A DNA stretch of 64,000 bases, from positions 1 to 64,000 of the forward strand of contig JAOTOM010004115.1 in the NCBI GenBank assembly GCA_034440615.1, in the 5' to 3' direction. This document shows, piece by piece, positions 37,150 to 49,444 of this stretch. The notes under the pieces were generated by a model that was not told where the DNA came from, did not search any database, and worked only from the letters and a program-made list of their open reading frames with translations. Made by a program: the position numbers and the translations under genes. The stretch comes from Ashinkailepas kermadecensis. Taxonomy: Eukaryota > Arthropoda > Thecostraca > Neolepadidae. The first letter of the stretch is position 1; the number at the start of each line of letters is the position of its first letter.

Positions 37150-39690
37150 CCCTCGCATCACACACAATTACACCCTCACATCACACACGGTTGCACCCGC
37201 ACATCACACATAATTACACCCACACGTCACACACGGTTACACCCGCACATCATACAATATTACACCGGCACGTAGCAGACCGTTGCGCCCGCACACCACA
37301 CACAACTACACCCGCACATCATGCACAACTACACCCGCACACCACCACACTAACCGCAATCATGACAACACCCCGCACACCACACACAACTACACCCGCA
37401 CATCATGCACAACACACCCGCACACCACACACAACTACACCCGCACATCATGCACAACTACACCCGCACACCACACACAACTCACCCGCACATCATGCAC
37501 AACTACACCCGCACACCACACACAACTACACCCGCACATCATGCAACTACACCGAAAACAACCCGCACACACACAACTACACCCGCACATCATGCACAAC
37601 TACACCGCACACCACACACACACACCCATCATGCACAACTACACCCGCACATCATGCACAACTACACCCGCACACCACACACAACACACCCGCACATCAT
37701 GCACAACTACACCGCACATCATGCACAACTACACCCGCACATCATGCACAACTACACCCGCACATCATGCACAACTACACCCGCACATCATGCACAACTA
37801 CACCCGCACATCATGCACAACTACACCCGCACATCATGCACAACTACACCGCACATCATGCACAACACACCCGCACATCATGCACAACTACACCCGCACA
37901 TCATGCACAACTACACCCGCACATCACGCACAACTACACCTGCACATCATGCACAACTACACCCGCACATCATGCACAACTACACCCGCACATCATGCAC
38001 AACTACACCCGCACATCATGCACAACTACACCCGCACATCATGCACAACTACACCCGCACATCATGCACAACTACACCTGCACATCATGCACAACTACAC
38101 CCGCACATCATGCACAACTACACCCGCACATCATGCACAACTACACCTGCACATCATGCACAACTACACCCGCACATCATGCACAACTACACCCGCACAT
38201 CATGCACAACTACACCCGCACATCATGCACAACTACACCGCACACCACACACACTACACCCGCACATCATGCACAACTACACCCGCACATCATGCACAAC
38301 TACACCCGCACATCATGCACAACTACACCCGCACATCATGCACAACTACACCCGCACATCATGCACAACTACACCCGCACATCATGCACAACTACACCCG
38401 CACATCATGCACAACTACACCCGCACACCACACACAACTACACCCGCACATCATGCACAACTACACCCGCACATCATACAATATTACACCTGCACATCAT
38501 GCACAACTACACCCGCACATCACACACAACTACACCCGCACATCATGCACAACTACACCCACACATCATGCACACTACACCCGCACATCATGCACAACTA
38601 CACCCGCACATCATGCACAACTACACCCGCACATCATGCACAACTACACCCGCACATCTGCACAACTACACCCGCACATCATGCACAACTACACCCGCAC
38701 ACCACACACAACCACACCCGCACATCATGCACAACTACACCCGCACATCATGCACAACTACACCCGCACATCATGCACAACTACACCCGCACATCATGCA
38801 CAACTACACCCGCACATCATGCACAACTACACCCGCACATCATGCACAACTACACCCGCACATCATGCACAACTACACCCGCACATCATGCACAACTACA
38901 CCCGCACATCATGCACAACTACACCCGCACATCATGCACAACTACACCCGCACATCATGCACAACTACACCCGCACATCACACACAACTACACCCGCACA
39001 TCATACAATATTACACCTGCACATCATGCACAACTACACCTGCACATCACACACGGTTACACCCGCACACCACACACAACTACACCCGCACATCATGCAC
39101 AACTACACCTGCACATGGCACACGGTTACACCCGCACATCATGCACAACTACACCTGCACATCACACACGGTTACACCCGCACATCATACACAACTACAC
39201 CCGCACATCATGCACAACTACACCTGCACATCACACACGGTTACACCCACCCACTACACACGGTTACCCGCACATCATGCACAACTACACCTGCACATCG
39301 CACACGGTTACACCCACCACACACACGGCTACCGCACACCACAACACACCTGCACATCATGCACAACTACACCTGCACATCACACACGGTTACACCCGCA
39401 CACCACACACAACTACACCCGCACATCATGCACAACTACACCCGCACATCATGCACAACTACACCTGCACATCACACACGGTTACACCCACCCACTACAC
39501 ACGGTTACCCGCACATGGCACACGGTTACACCCGCACATCATGCACAACTACACCCGCACATCATGCACAACTACACCTGCACATCACACACGGTTACAC
39601 CCACCCACTACACACGGTTACCCGCACATGGCACACGGTTACACCCGCACATCACAGACAACTATACCCGCACGTCGAACAGCTACAACC
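37150..39690. repeat. 25-bp minisatellite, ~100 units, 2.5 kb
   Basis: The unit is CACCCGCACATCATGCACAA plus CTACA, with ACACACGGTTACACCCGCAC-type variants towards both ends. The stop-free unit with period 25 keeps all three forward frames open (953, 852 and 800 codons, His/Thr-rich). These are repeat artefacts, not proteins. It is the longest array in the window. Confidence 0.97.
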
Positions 39691-39699
39691 TATATATAC

Positions 39700-41460
39700 A
39701 AGGTTACGCACGGGCTTCCCACACAGCTACACCCTATATATACACAATTTCATCCCATATACATACAACACATCCTGCACGCTGCTACATCTTGCGCACA
39801 CAGCTAGACATCTGTGCACACAAAGCTCGACTATTGGGTAATAATAAAAAGCGTGTGTAATTGTGCAAGAGGTCGGATACAGCCCAGCAATGTATTCGCA
39901 TCCCTATTGGAAGCAATCGCAACATTTCGCTTTCGCTTTCAACTACCATACGTTTCCGCTTGTTTTTGTGCTTCTACTTGCAATTCGAGATACTCTATTT
40001 GCACTACAATACTCTGTTGTACCCGAAGCACTTCTATTTGTATTTCGAGATACTTCGCGTTGTTTATTTTACCCCTATCCCCCTTCCTAACCCCCCTCCC
40101 CCCTTAAGGACCATCGACATAGCAGAATACTGGGCTGATTCTGATATGAATGCAATCTAACTGGAAGCGAGGAGAGATAGACACATCCTGGATTTCCCAA
40201 TTATTTGCACATGAATGTTGGTGGGAGTTTATAGGCTTACGAGAACAGGTAAGCATAACTAAGTCATCATGGCAGTTTATCAGATGTTTAGATTGGGAGA
40301 TCTTGACGATGCTCGCGGAAGGAAATAACTGCGAATTTATGAAGATGGTGGGGAGAAGTCGTAGGATTCGTTTCTATTGCAATGAGCTTGACATACGATT
40401 TATTTCTGTCGTGGAAGCGCTCTCAATGCATTTTATGTGAAGAGTTCTCAGGATGAATAATTCCCTGGGAGACCATCCAGCAGGTAGCTTATCAGGGAAA
40501 TGTTGTATGTATATTGGAAAGGACATTCAACGAGGAACTCAACTATAGTAATTGATCGAACGGTGCTACTAAGTGATACACAAACTAACTGCTGGTGCGT
40601 AGTCCACCCACATCGGTGGAATATCTAGCGCGGCGAACAGGCCACAAAGCATTTGGTAGCAGTTCAGCATTTGATAACGGCTGGCGGGCTCAATGCACCA
40701 ATCCTTCCCACGAGCATCTCCTGAAGCGATGCAGTTGCGATCAGACATGCACGTGCAAATGCACGGTGCCCTTTGACATCTTTGTACATAGTACCCCGGA
40801 CTTTTAACACGCGCTGTGAAGGCATGACAATTTCCGCCATTCTAATTGCTCAAGGGCGGCGACAAAGGGAGGGCGCGAAACGTAGATTTGTTGCAAGTTC
40901 GACATGAATTATTGCATGGCAAGTGGAACAACAACACAACAACTTATCAGAAAAAAAATCCCGGCTCCAGAGCATGTCTGTAGATTCAATTCCAATGAGC
41001 GTTTGTCTGTGTGATGCTGGAATCAGCTTTCAGTTTCATTTCTTTCATCAAGTCATGTACGGCGCACCGAGCTTTTGCAGTTACATCGCCATGAGCTAAA
41101 CAATGGAACCCAAGGAAGGAACCCAGTGAAGGAACATGTAAAAATATTCGCATACAGTGCAATCAAGCAAAATTTATTTTAAAAAAAACATGCATTTTAG
41201 GCCCGTATATACGGCAAATGGTTCCTACTCTTACTAAGAAATATACAACACTTATATTTGATCTGAACGGGACCACACAATAAATCCTTCAAACCTTAAA
41301 AAAAACAATATTCAATTGCTGTGCATCCAGTGGAAATTCATTAAAGGCTTTGGCTAAAGGATTTATGTATTGTTGTGTATGAGGTGATTTTAACCTCACA
41401 TTGGCTGTGCGTCACATTTGACGATATGTACTGTGCCATCAACTCTATGACATTCCCAAA
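39700..41460. other. Unique intronic sequence
   Basis: Small frames of 66-99 codons. Nothing recognised. Confidence 0.35.
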
Positions 41461-41464
41461 ATAA

Positions 41465-41662
41465 TTCAAAATCACATAAGATGAAGTCAGGTCAGTTCCA
41501 AATCACATAAGATGAAGTCAGGTCAGTTCCAAATCACATAAGATGAAGTCAGGTCAGTTCCAAATCACATAAGATGAAGTCAGGTCAGTTCCAAATCACA
41601 TAAGATGAAGTCAGGTCAGTTCCAAATCACATAAGATGAAGTCAGGTCAGTTCCAAATCTGA
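41465..41662. repeat. 31-bp minisatellite (TCCAAATCACATAAGATGAA)
   Basis: Six nearly identical units ending GTCAGGTCAGT. Confidence 0.96.
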
Positions 41663-41744
41663 AAGGGTGGACACGTTGACCTCAATTGGACTGGTACAAC
41701 CTTCACATGTGAGCTTGTCGACCCCAAGACCCCTTGAAATACCC

Positions 41745-42070
41745 CTTGAACTGACCAATCATGAGAGCCTTATTCACCCCAGGTTAATGAGTCCCTCCTG
41801 AACCCATCAATCATGAACGCCTTGTTCATCCCAGGATAAAGAGTTCCCCTTGAACTGGCCAATCATGAACGCCTTGTTCATCCCAGGATAAAGAGTTCCC
41901 CTTGAACTGGCCAATCATGAACGCCTTACCCACCCAGGATAAAGAGTTCCCCTTGAACTGACCAATCATGGACGCCTTACCCACCCAGGATAAAGAGTTC
42001 CCCTTGAACTGACCAATCATGAACGACTTACCCAACCCAGGTAAATGAATTGCCCCTGAACCGACCAATC
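41745..42070. repeat. 51-bp minisatellite beside SCYL2 exon 3
   Basis: About six units (AAAGAGTTCCCCTTGAACTG, then ACCAATCATGAACGCCTTAC and CCACCCAGGAT). 51 is 17 codons, so the minus strand gives a repetitive KAFMIGQFKGNSLSWVG frame. Three units contain GGGTAAG on the minus strand, a donor-like motif. Confidence 0.93.
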
Positions 42071-42242
42071 ACGAACGCCTTGTGCCAGTCGAGGCCGTAG
42101 TCCTCCCAGATCTCACGGCGTATTTCCCCTGATGCACATCAACTGAGGCTGTCTACTCATGCTCCACTCGTCCACTCATGAGGAGATTTCACGCCGAGCA
42201 TCCTGCGCGGCGCCTTCGACATCAGCTGCAGGATGGACGTAC

Positions 42243-42363
42243 CTGAGAACTCCAGACCGCCCAGCTTCCACGTGCCGCGTTTCGTGACGAAGATGCTGCC
42301 GGGACACACGTTGTTGTGCAGGATGTGGGCCGAATAGTGGAGAAATGACAGCGCCTCCGTAAT
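42243..42363 (-). CDS. SCYL2: SCYL2 pseudokinase, exon 3 of 4 seen (degenerate catalytic loop)
   Basis: This exon is 121 bp: 40 codons plus one base, phase 0 in and phase 1 out. The acceptor is cgtgcgtttcag and the donor is TCAG|GTACGT. The peptide opens ITEALSFLHYSAHILHNNVC and ends RGTWKLGGLEFS. This corresponds to the SCYL2 region with 'LSFLH', 'H-x-N-(I/V)-x-P-x-(N/S)-I' and 'G-x-W-K-(I/L)'. The catalytic-loop HRD aspartate of active kinases is absent (HNNVCPGSIF), and the DFG position reads LEFS, as expected for this pseudokinase family. It joins exon 2 in phase 0 and exon 4 in phase 1, where the split codon G|AG restores Glu. It lies between tandem-repeat arrays, and the intron to exon 4 is 32,075 bp. 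Confidence 0.94.
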
Positions 42364-42374
42364 CTGAAACGCAC

Positions 42375-44205
42375 GGTCGATTACACCGCATTTATATGCA
42401 ACTAAGCACCGTGGGAATTAAGCTGTGGAATGTTAGCATGATCCTTTTGCAGCAGTCGCGCACCGACAGAGAATAGACCAAGAGGTTATCTCCATTTTGA
42501 GCACGTACACCTAGCTTAGCCAACAAGCGAATTAACGTGTGCTCCGCCGGTGCCTTTTTAATATTCCTGTATCTCTGAGCAGTTCGAGAAGTACCCTACA
42601 GGCTCGTCGAGCTATTTTGCTGTGTCTAGGGTAGTCATTGCGCCGACATAGACTTCAGTACCAAGTGGTAACGCCAAGTGCTACCTACTTGACCCGCAAT
42701 CATTTGTCTGTAGTAGGAAATGGCCCCAAAGGAAATAGAAACTTTTCGGATTCTGACAGGTAGATCCTTCCTCTCACCTCATGGATAGCCGATTCCTTTC
42801 TTCTTTTATAGGACACCCCACGCAATAATTTAATTGTGACTGTCACATGCACATCACAATGGAGCTCAAGAAAGTAGCCGCCACAGTCAGCCGTCAATCA
42901 CTGCACCGTGGTCTCAATCGTCCAGGTAGTATGCATCGAAATTGGCATGCATCGAAATTAGCATGCATCGAAATTAGCATGCATCGATATTATGCACCAA
43001 AAACAGCACTTGCAATCGCCTGCAGGCGAGTGCCAGTCGCAACGAAGTGCCCGACCGGTGACAAGTAATCACCGCGGCTGAACGAATCCCAACGGCGTAA
43101 TCTTCCAAGCCAAAGGTGTTGAATAGAACTCTGAGAACACGCAACGACAAAATATGGCTCAATCCGTAACATCACACTGAAGCCGCCTTGGCATGTCACC
43201 ATGCCGTCAGTCGGGAAGACAAGCCAATTTGGCCTTAGAAAATAGCATTGGATCGTTAGAAGCATGCCTGGGCGGAAAGGAACAATTAGTTTCCACTCTT
43301 GTAGCTTTTGTCTTCTCATGAAAATGTGCATCAGGGGCGAATCAGCGATAGCAGGATAGAGAGCGTGTCAGTAATTGCATATGTCATTACCAACTCTCCA
43401 ACTATGTTGGAAGCCGGTTGAAATGATGCCATGCATCTGTGTCATATATTGGTACGTTTCAAATACAAGCAAAAAGTATCAGGAGATGAATCAGAAGTTA
43501 AAAGCAAAGCAAAGTGGCTTGTTTGTTCTTTCTGAGCATTTATCTGCAAGGGGGCGTGCGTGCCGTTACCGTGTGCTATTGAAGTAAACGTATAGCCGCT
43601 AAGACATTCCTGCCATTTCAGGTCCGCAGATCATGTGCTGTACCTGTATGGTCCAATGTGAAACAATTGCGCCCTTTCATTGTACCCTTCTCCCACCAAA
43701 GAGGCGAATTGACATTTGTACCTGCCGTGCACCATGAAATACATGCAATAAATGCATGTATGCATCGAGACCTTCGTGCCCCGGCCAACACAGCTGTCGC
43801 GATTGCACCCGTTCTGATTACGTCAGAAGGGGCAATCGGAGCGTATCTCGTCTGGTATAATCCATCCAGACCTGACCTGGTCAGTACACTTTTGAAGCTC
43901 TCATGACTGCTGTGTTGCATCGTTTCCAGTCATGCTTCTTCAGCCTAACGCCTGCGAACTTATTTCACTTCACACTGCCAATACTGCACTTGCCGCTCTT
44001 AGCTGGTCAAGTGTTACAAGGATGTGCACTCCCCGTCATGGTGTAAGCGTGTTCCGCGCCCCACACACCCAGCATGCCTCCACCGCACTGCCGAGTATGT
44101 TTCCACGCGCCAGCTCTGAGTCACAGTTGCCGGCCGGCCCTCGCAGTCTCTGTCGCAAACGCCACGATCCGTCGCGCGCTCATCTGACAACCACACTTTT
44201 GTGCA
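42375..44205. other. SCYL2 intron sequence with a small 17-bp repeat
   Basis: ATGCATCGAAATTAGC occurs about four times at 42,932-42,990. Otherwise there are only short unrecognised frames. Confidence 0.5.
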
Positions 44206-44209
44206 GAGC

Positions 44210-45290
44210 TGCTGTAGCCTGGAGCTGCTGTAGTCTGGAGCTGCTGTAGTCTGGAGCTGCTGTAGTTTGGAGCTGCTGTAGCCTGAAGCTACTGTACCCT
44301 GGAGCTCATGTAGCCTGGAGCTGATGCAGCCTGCAGCTGATGTAGCCTGGAGCTGCTGTAGCCTGGAGCTGCTGCAGTCTGGAGCTGCTGTAGTCTGGAG
44401 CTGCTGTAGCCTGGAGCTGCTGTAGCCTGGAGCTGCTGTAGCCTGGAGATGCTGTAGCCTGTAGCTGCTGTAGCCTAGAACTGCTGTATCCTGGAGTTGT
44501 TGTAGCCTAGAGCTGTTGTAGCCTGAAGCTGCTATACCTGGAGCTGATGTAGCCTGGAGCTGATGTAGCCTGAATATGTTGTAGCCTGGAGCTGTTGTAG
44601 CCTGGAGCTGTTGTAGACTGGAGCTGTTGTAGCCTGAAGCTGCTGTAGCCTAGAACAACTGTAGCCTGGAGCTGCTGTAGCCTGAAACTGCTGTATCCTG
44701 AGGCTGTTGTAGCCGGGAGATGTTGTAGCCTTGAGTTGCTTTACACTGGAGCTGTTGTAGCCTGGAGCCGCTGTATCCTGGAGCTGCTGTAGCCTGGCAC
44801 GATTGTAGCCTGAAGCTGCTGTAGCCTGGAGCTGCCATAGGATTGAGTTGATGTAGCCTGGAGCTGCTGTAGCATGGAGCTGCTGTAGCGTGGATCTGTT
44901 GTAGCCTGGATCTGTTGTTGCCTGTAGCTGTTGTAGACTGGAGCTGATGTAGCTTGAGGCTGATGCAGCATGAAGCTGTCATAGCCTGGAGCTGACGTAT
45001 CCTGGAGCTGATGTAACTTTGAGCTGTTGTAGCCTGGAGCTCTTGTAGTCTGGAGCTGTTGTAGTCTGGAGCTGCTGTATCCTGGAGCTGCTGTAGCCTG
45101 GAACTGATGTAGCCTGAAGCTGCTGCAGCCTGAAGTTGCTGTAGCCTGGAGCTGTCATAGTTTGGAGCTACTGTAGCCTGGAACTGCTGTATCATTGAAC
45201 TGCTGCAGCCTTGAACTGTTGTAGCCTGGAGCTGTTGCAGCCTGGAGTTGCTGTAGCCTGGAGTTGCTGTAGCCTGGAGCCAGCTACCGG
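44210..45290. repeat. 16-bp minisatellite (GGAGCTGCTGTAGCCT)
   Basis: More than 60 units with many substitutions. A 16-bp period gives a 228-codon minus frame with a 16-residue cycle (SRLQQLQATAAPGYS), which is an artefact. Confidence 0.95.
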
Positions 45291-45339
45291 CGTACGACAT
45301 CGCATCCCACCAGGAAAGGCGCTCCTCAGGTGACATGGT

Positions 45340-45470
45340 GCCACGCGCAATAGCCCATGTGATTCGTCACTCTATTGCCACTTCATGTGCAAGAGGTTGT
45401 GTTGATGGGCATGTGATTCGTCACTCTATTGCCACTTCATGTGCACGAGGCTGTGTTGTTGATGGGCATG
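45340..45470. repeat. Tandem duplication, ~57-bp unit
   Basis: GCATGTGATTCGTCACTCTA and the following ttgccacttcatgtgcaagagg(t/c)tgtgtt are present twice. Confidence 0.9.
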
Positions 45471-45474
45471 CCGG

Positions 45475-46150
45475 CATGTCATCACTATGTAATGCGCTTT
45501 TACATTATATCACACCGTTTTCTTGGATGCTGGTATGCTTTTTTATCTATTTGATATGCGACTCACTTCTGCATTCGATTTTCAGCTGCATAATACCTTG
45601 AATCATAATACTGACTGCGTGGCGTCTCCAGCATAAAGGAAACACAAAGCTGAACCGGAGCTGATCAAACTCAGTTCAGACGTGCCAATTCTGGAGAGGT
45701 CATCGCCAAGAATTGACTCGGTGTCTGTCGGCGAGATAGGCTGTATGGGGGAGTTCAACCCACGCGTTTCCTGAATTATTACTCCAATTTATCTGGCAAG
45801 GTGGTGTGATATCGTGAGCTGTATTCGAGGAGCTTCAAAACTCAGCCGGGAAAGTAAATTACTTCAGTGAAGGTATTCACTTAAGTAATTTTGCACTAGC
45901 CAATGACACTCTGTGATGTCTATGATTCTGTAGCGTACCAACGCACTCGCAAGGATCGAAGCAGGAGGAATGAATACCTCCATTATCTAACAGACGGGAG
46001 ATTATCTGTATTCCACGTTAAGAGTAGCAGAAGTGGGTGACAAGGCAGGGCCCGGAGTGGCTGGCGGCCCCCGCCGGGACACGCCAGTCAATTCAGGAAC
46101 AAATTACTCGGAGAGTAATTCGACTAATACGATTGATTGAGGTCTACTCT
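45475..46150. other. Unique intronic sequence
   Basis: No recognised feature. Confidence 0.35.
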
Positions 46151-46179
46151 TTTGCTCCGTCCATGTTCTCCACCACAGG

Positions 46180-47065
46180 GGAGGGGGTCCTAACTTCGAG
46201 CGAGGAACATTCTGGGGCGCCACAGGAAGTGCTCTCGAGAGTCTCAGGAGGCCTTCGGGCGCTAATGGCGACCACTGAATGGTGAGCACCACAGGAGATC
46301 CCCAACTGCCATTGCAGGAGGTTCTGAGTGCCCAAAGGGCCTTCCCAGAGACCAAGAATGTCATTTCTGCCGCCACTGCAGAACTCCCAGTGTCTCCAGA
46401 GGTTTCAACACAGAAAGCTTCAGCAGGCCCACGAGAGCTACAAGAGGATCCCGATCATCACAGATCTGCATAGTGGCAAAGGAGCCCGCCCCCTCCCCTG
46501 TGCACCACTGGGGATTTTTGGCCGCGTAGTGCCGAAGTCCTCAAGATCCGAATAATACCATCAGGGCTCCCAAGCTGTCGGACGCCACTGGCAATGGAAA
46601 AGCTCCAAAACACCACAAGAATTCCCCCAGCACCACTGGACCTACAGTGAACCACAAGAAGTCCCTCAGCACCACTGAAGGACCTAGAGCCCACGGAAAA
46701 AGGTTGTTGAAGTCATCCAGGTGTCCCTGAGCACTACTGGAGAGTGTTGAGCATCAAACGGTCTGAAGCACCACAAACTTGTCGTCCTTCTGCTGACACA
46801 CGGGGCCCACTCTCAGAGCACCATTGAATACCCTTGAGCTGAGCTCCTCTCAGCTTAGACATAAAGGTGCGTTGCCTGAGAAGCATAAGGGGAGATCCGC
46901 CAGCGCCACAATACTCAATGCATAGCGAGACAGAAGGTCAAGTCCATGAGCGCCACAACGACGGCCGCTTAGTATCGTTGAAGGCCGCTGAGCCCCATGC
47001 ACAGGAGATTTCGAACGCTACAAAATAATTCCCTGGCGACACAGGAGGCTGCTACAAACACACCA
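46180..47065. repeat. Degenerate repeat with GCACCAC(T/A)GGAG motifs
   Basis: Gcaccac followed by agga or tggag recurs irregularly every 30-50 bp. Short Pro/Ser-rich frames over it are not credible genes. Confidence 0.5.
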
Positions 47066-47867
47066 CAGCAGATACATACTTAAACGTCACTCTTGCATTC
47101 GACAGAGTACGTAAGCCCGCACTCACGCACAAACTCCACAAGCTAGTTTTACTCGGGCACATGGCACATTTCACTGTAAAATTTCTCAAGGATCGTGCAG
47201 GTGAGATGTGGCAGCTTCATGTGAACCACCACAGCACATCACCAGAGCCTAGCCCAGACGAATGTGTTCTCGCCGAGCTTCTTCATCACCATGATTAACA
47301 TGCTTGCCGACCACGTAGACAAATCACTTCGCTACTCATTTTTCGCAAACGACGTGGCTATTTGACCAACAAAATGCTGCTTCCTGAAAGCTGAGAACAC
47401 AAGTCAAAACAGAGTAGAACACATTACAGAGTGGTGCCAAAAATGTGGCTTCATCCTGTCCTTGCAAATGCCACAGCCACACATAGTCGTCTCGGCCTCA
47501 CACCCACAACTTCATTTCGAATCCGCACGGCGCAACCGTCGACCAAGTGAAAAGCTGCAAGTTCTTAGCAGTACATTCGGATCAGAGACTAAGCTTCAAC
47601 ACACACATATCACGGACACCACACAGAGATGCGTGAAGCGCATTAACCTCCGTGTACTAGCAGGGACAGACTGGGGCGGTGACAGGGATACGCTACGGAT
47701 ACTTTGCATAGCAATAGTTCGATCCATTGTTGAATATAACAGCACCCTCTTAAATACCGTTTTGCCGGCTCTACGAACAGAGTTAGAAGTCATTCAAAAC
47801 AGCTGCATCAGAGCAGCCACGGGTACCACATAACCTCAGCTTCACTGCATCACCTCCTCAGGCGGCA

Positions 47868-48637
47868 CAAATGACCTCTATGGTCCGACTGACCTCTATG
47901 GTCCGACACGCCTCTATGGTCCGACTGACCTCTATGGTCCGACACGCATCTATGGTCCGACACGCCTCTATGGTCAAACTGACCTCTATGGTCCGACTGA
48001 CCTCTATGGTCCGACACGCCTCTATGGTCCGACTGACCTCTATGGTCCGACTGACCTCTATGGTCCGACTGACCTCTATGGTCCGACACGCCTCTATGGT
48101 CCGACTGACCTGTATGGTCCGACTGACCTCTATGGTCCGACACGCCTCTATGGTCCGACTGACCTCTATGGTCCGACTGACCTCTATGGTCCGACACGCC
48201 TCTATGGTCCGACTGACCTCTATGGTCCGACTGACCTCTATGGTCCGACTGATCTCTATGGTCCGACTGATCTCTATGGTCCGACTGACCTCTATGGTCC
48301 GACTGACCTCTATGGTCCGACACGCCTCTATGGTCCGACACGCCTCTATGGTCCGACTGACCTCTATGGTCCGACTGACCTCTATGGTCCGACACGCCTC
48401 TATGGTCCGACTGATCTCTATGGTCCGACACGCCTCTATGGTCCGATACGCCTCTATGGTCCGACACGCCTCTATGGTCCGACACGCCTCTATGGTCCGA
48501 CACGCCTCTATGGTCCGACTGACCTCTGTGGTCCGACACGCCTATATGGTCCGACACGCCTCTATGGTCCGACTGACCTCTATGGTCCGACACGCCTCTA
48601 TGGTCCGACACGCCTCTATGGTCCGACACGCCTCTAA
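47868..48637. repeat. 18-bp minisatellite (CTATGGTCCGACTGACCT) inside the LINE
   Basis: About 43 units alternating ...ACTGACCT and ...ACACGCCT. The 18-bp (6-codon) unit is open on both strands (SMVRLT/SMVRHA on plus, SDHRGQ/SDHRGV on minus; 269 and 259 codons); these frames are artefacts. It lies between the RT and RNase H parts of the I-type LINE. Confidence 0.97.
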
Positions 48638-49444
48638 GCTCACCCCCCCCGCATCACCTCAGCTACACACCTACGTCTAGCCTACTAGTAGGCACCGACC
48701 CTCTGCTTCAAGAGGACACGGCAGCTGTGCCGCCACCCACGCCACAATCACATCCATTGCAAACGACTCGAAACAGCGGTATTTCCGACCTGGCAGATTC
48801 GACAAGAGCCAAGTTGTGCGCAAGCTCATTTCATTTAGAATCTAACTTCCAACGGTTCCTTCAGATATCAACTTCACCATGCCAACCAGTGCAGCGCGAA
48901 TACCCACTGAGCCCTTCGCCCACACCAGCAGTCAGCGAACGGTCGGGGACGTCATCTCGGATGGGAAGTCGGAGGTCACGCCGGCTGAATTTATCCTCAC
49001 CTGCAATGTCGCCCTCAATCACCCACAAAACACTTATAATTGTGGATGGGTCAAAGTACGAGCACAAAGTATAAGCATCGGCATCACTGGACCAGGGCAC
49101 AAGTCTGCATGTGTCTATCAGGCACAATTGATACCTTATCCGTTGACGCAGTCGCCATACCAATCTCTATTTCTGTTCTAAAGAGGCACAAAACTACTAA
49201 TGTAGTAAGGTGTTCAGACTCAAAATCTGTCCATTCGTCCTCCAACCAATTAACAGCACGCATGACTGCCCCACCCAGACATTGGCTGAATTTAACACAC
49301 CACGCCTCATAACATAAACAATATTTATTTTCTCCGGATCCCGGGCCACATACATATACCAGGAAAGGCGCAAACAGATGAGCTAGCAAGGCAAACTTTA
49401 CCATCGATCACTTATTCTAACATGGAATTCTCGTTAGACGACCG

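Noticed and set aside
37150..39690. CRISPR-like array of regular short repeats
   Set aside because: Units are contiguous without unique spacers, and the host is eukaryotic. The same applies to the other tandem arrays.
36999..39860. Three long forward frames (953, 852 and 800 codons), His/Thr-rich
   Set aside because: They are phases of the same stop-free 25-bp tandem repeat, with no start context, splice signals or domain.
42026..42128. Possible extra SCYL2 cassette exon (minus strand, EIRREIWEDYGLDWHKAF followed by a GTAAGT donor)
   Set aside because: The entry phase fits exon 3, but the best donor leaves phase 2, which does not fit exon 4. There is no SCYL2 similarity, and its 3' half is the first unit of the 51-bp minisatellite.
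44650..45336. Gln/Leu/Ser-rich 228-codon minus-strand protein
   Set aside because: It is a 16-residue cycle produced by the 16-bp minisatellite.
47850..48680. Repetitive 259- and 269-codon proteins on opposite strands
   Set aside because: Both arise from the 18-bp repeat, which is open on both strands.
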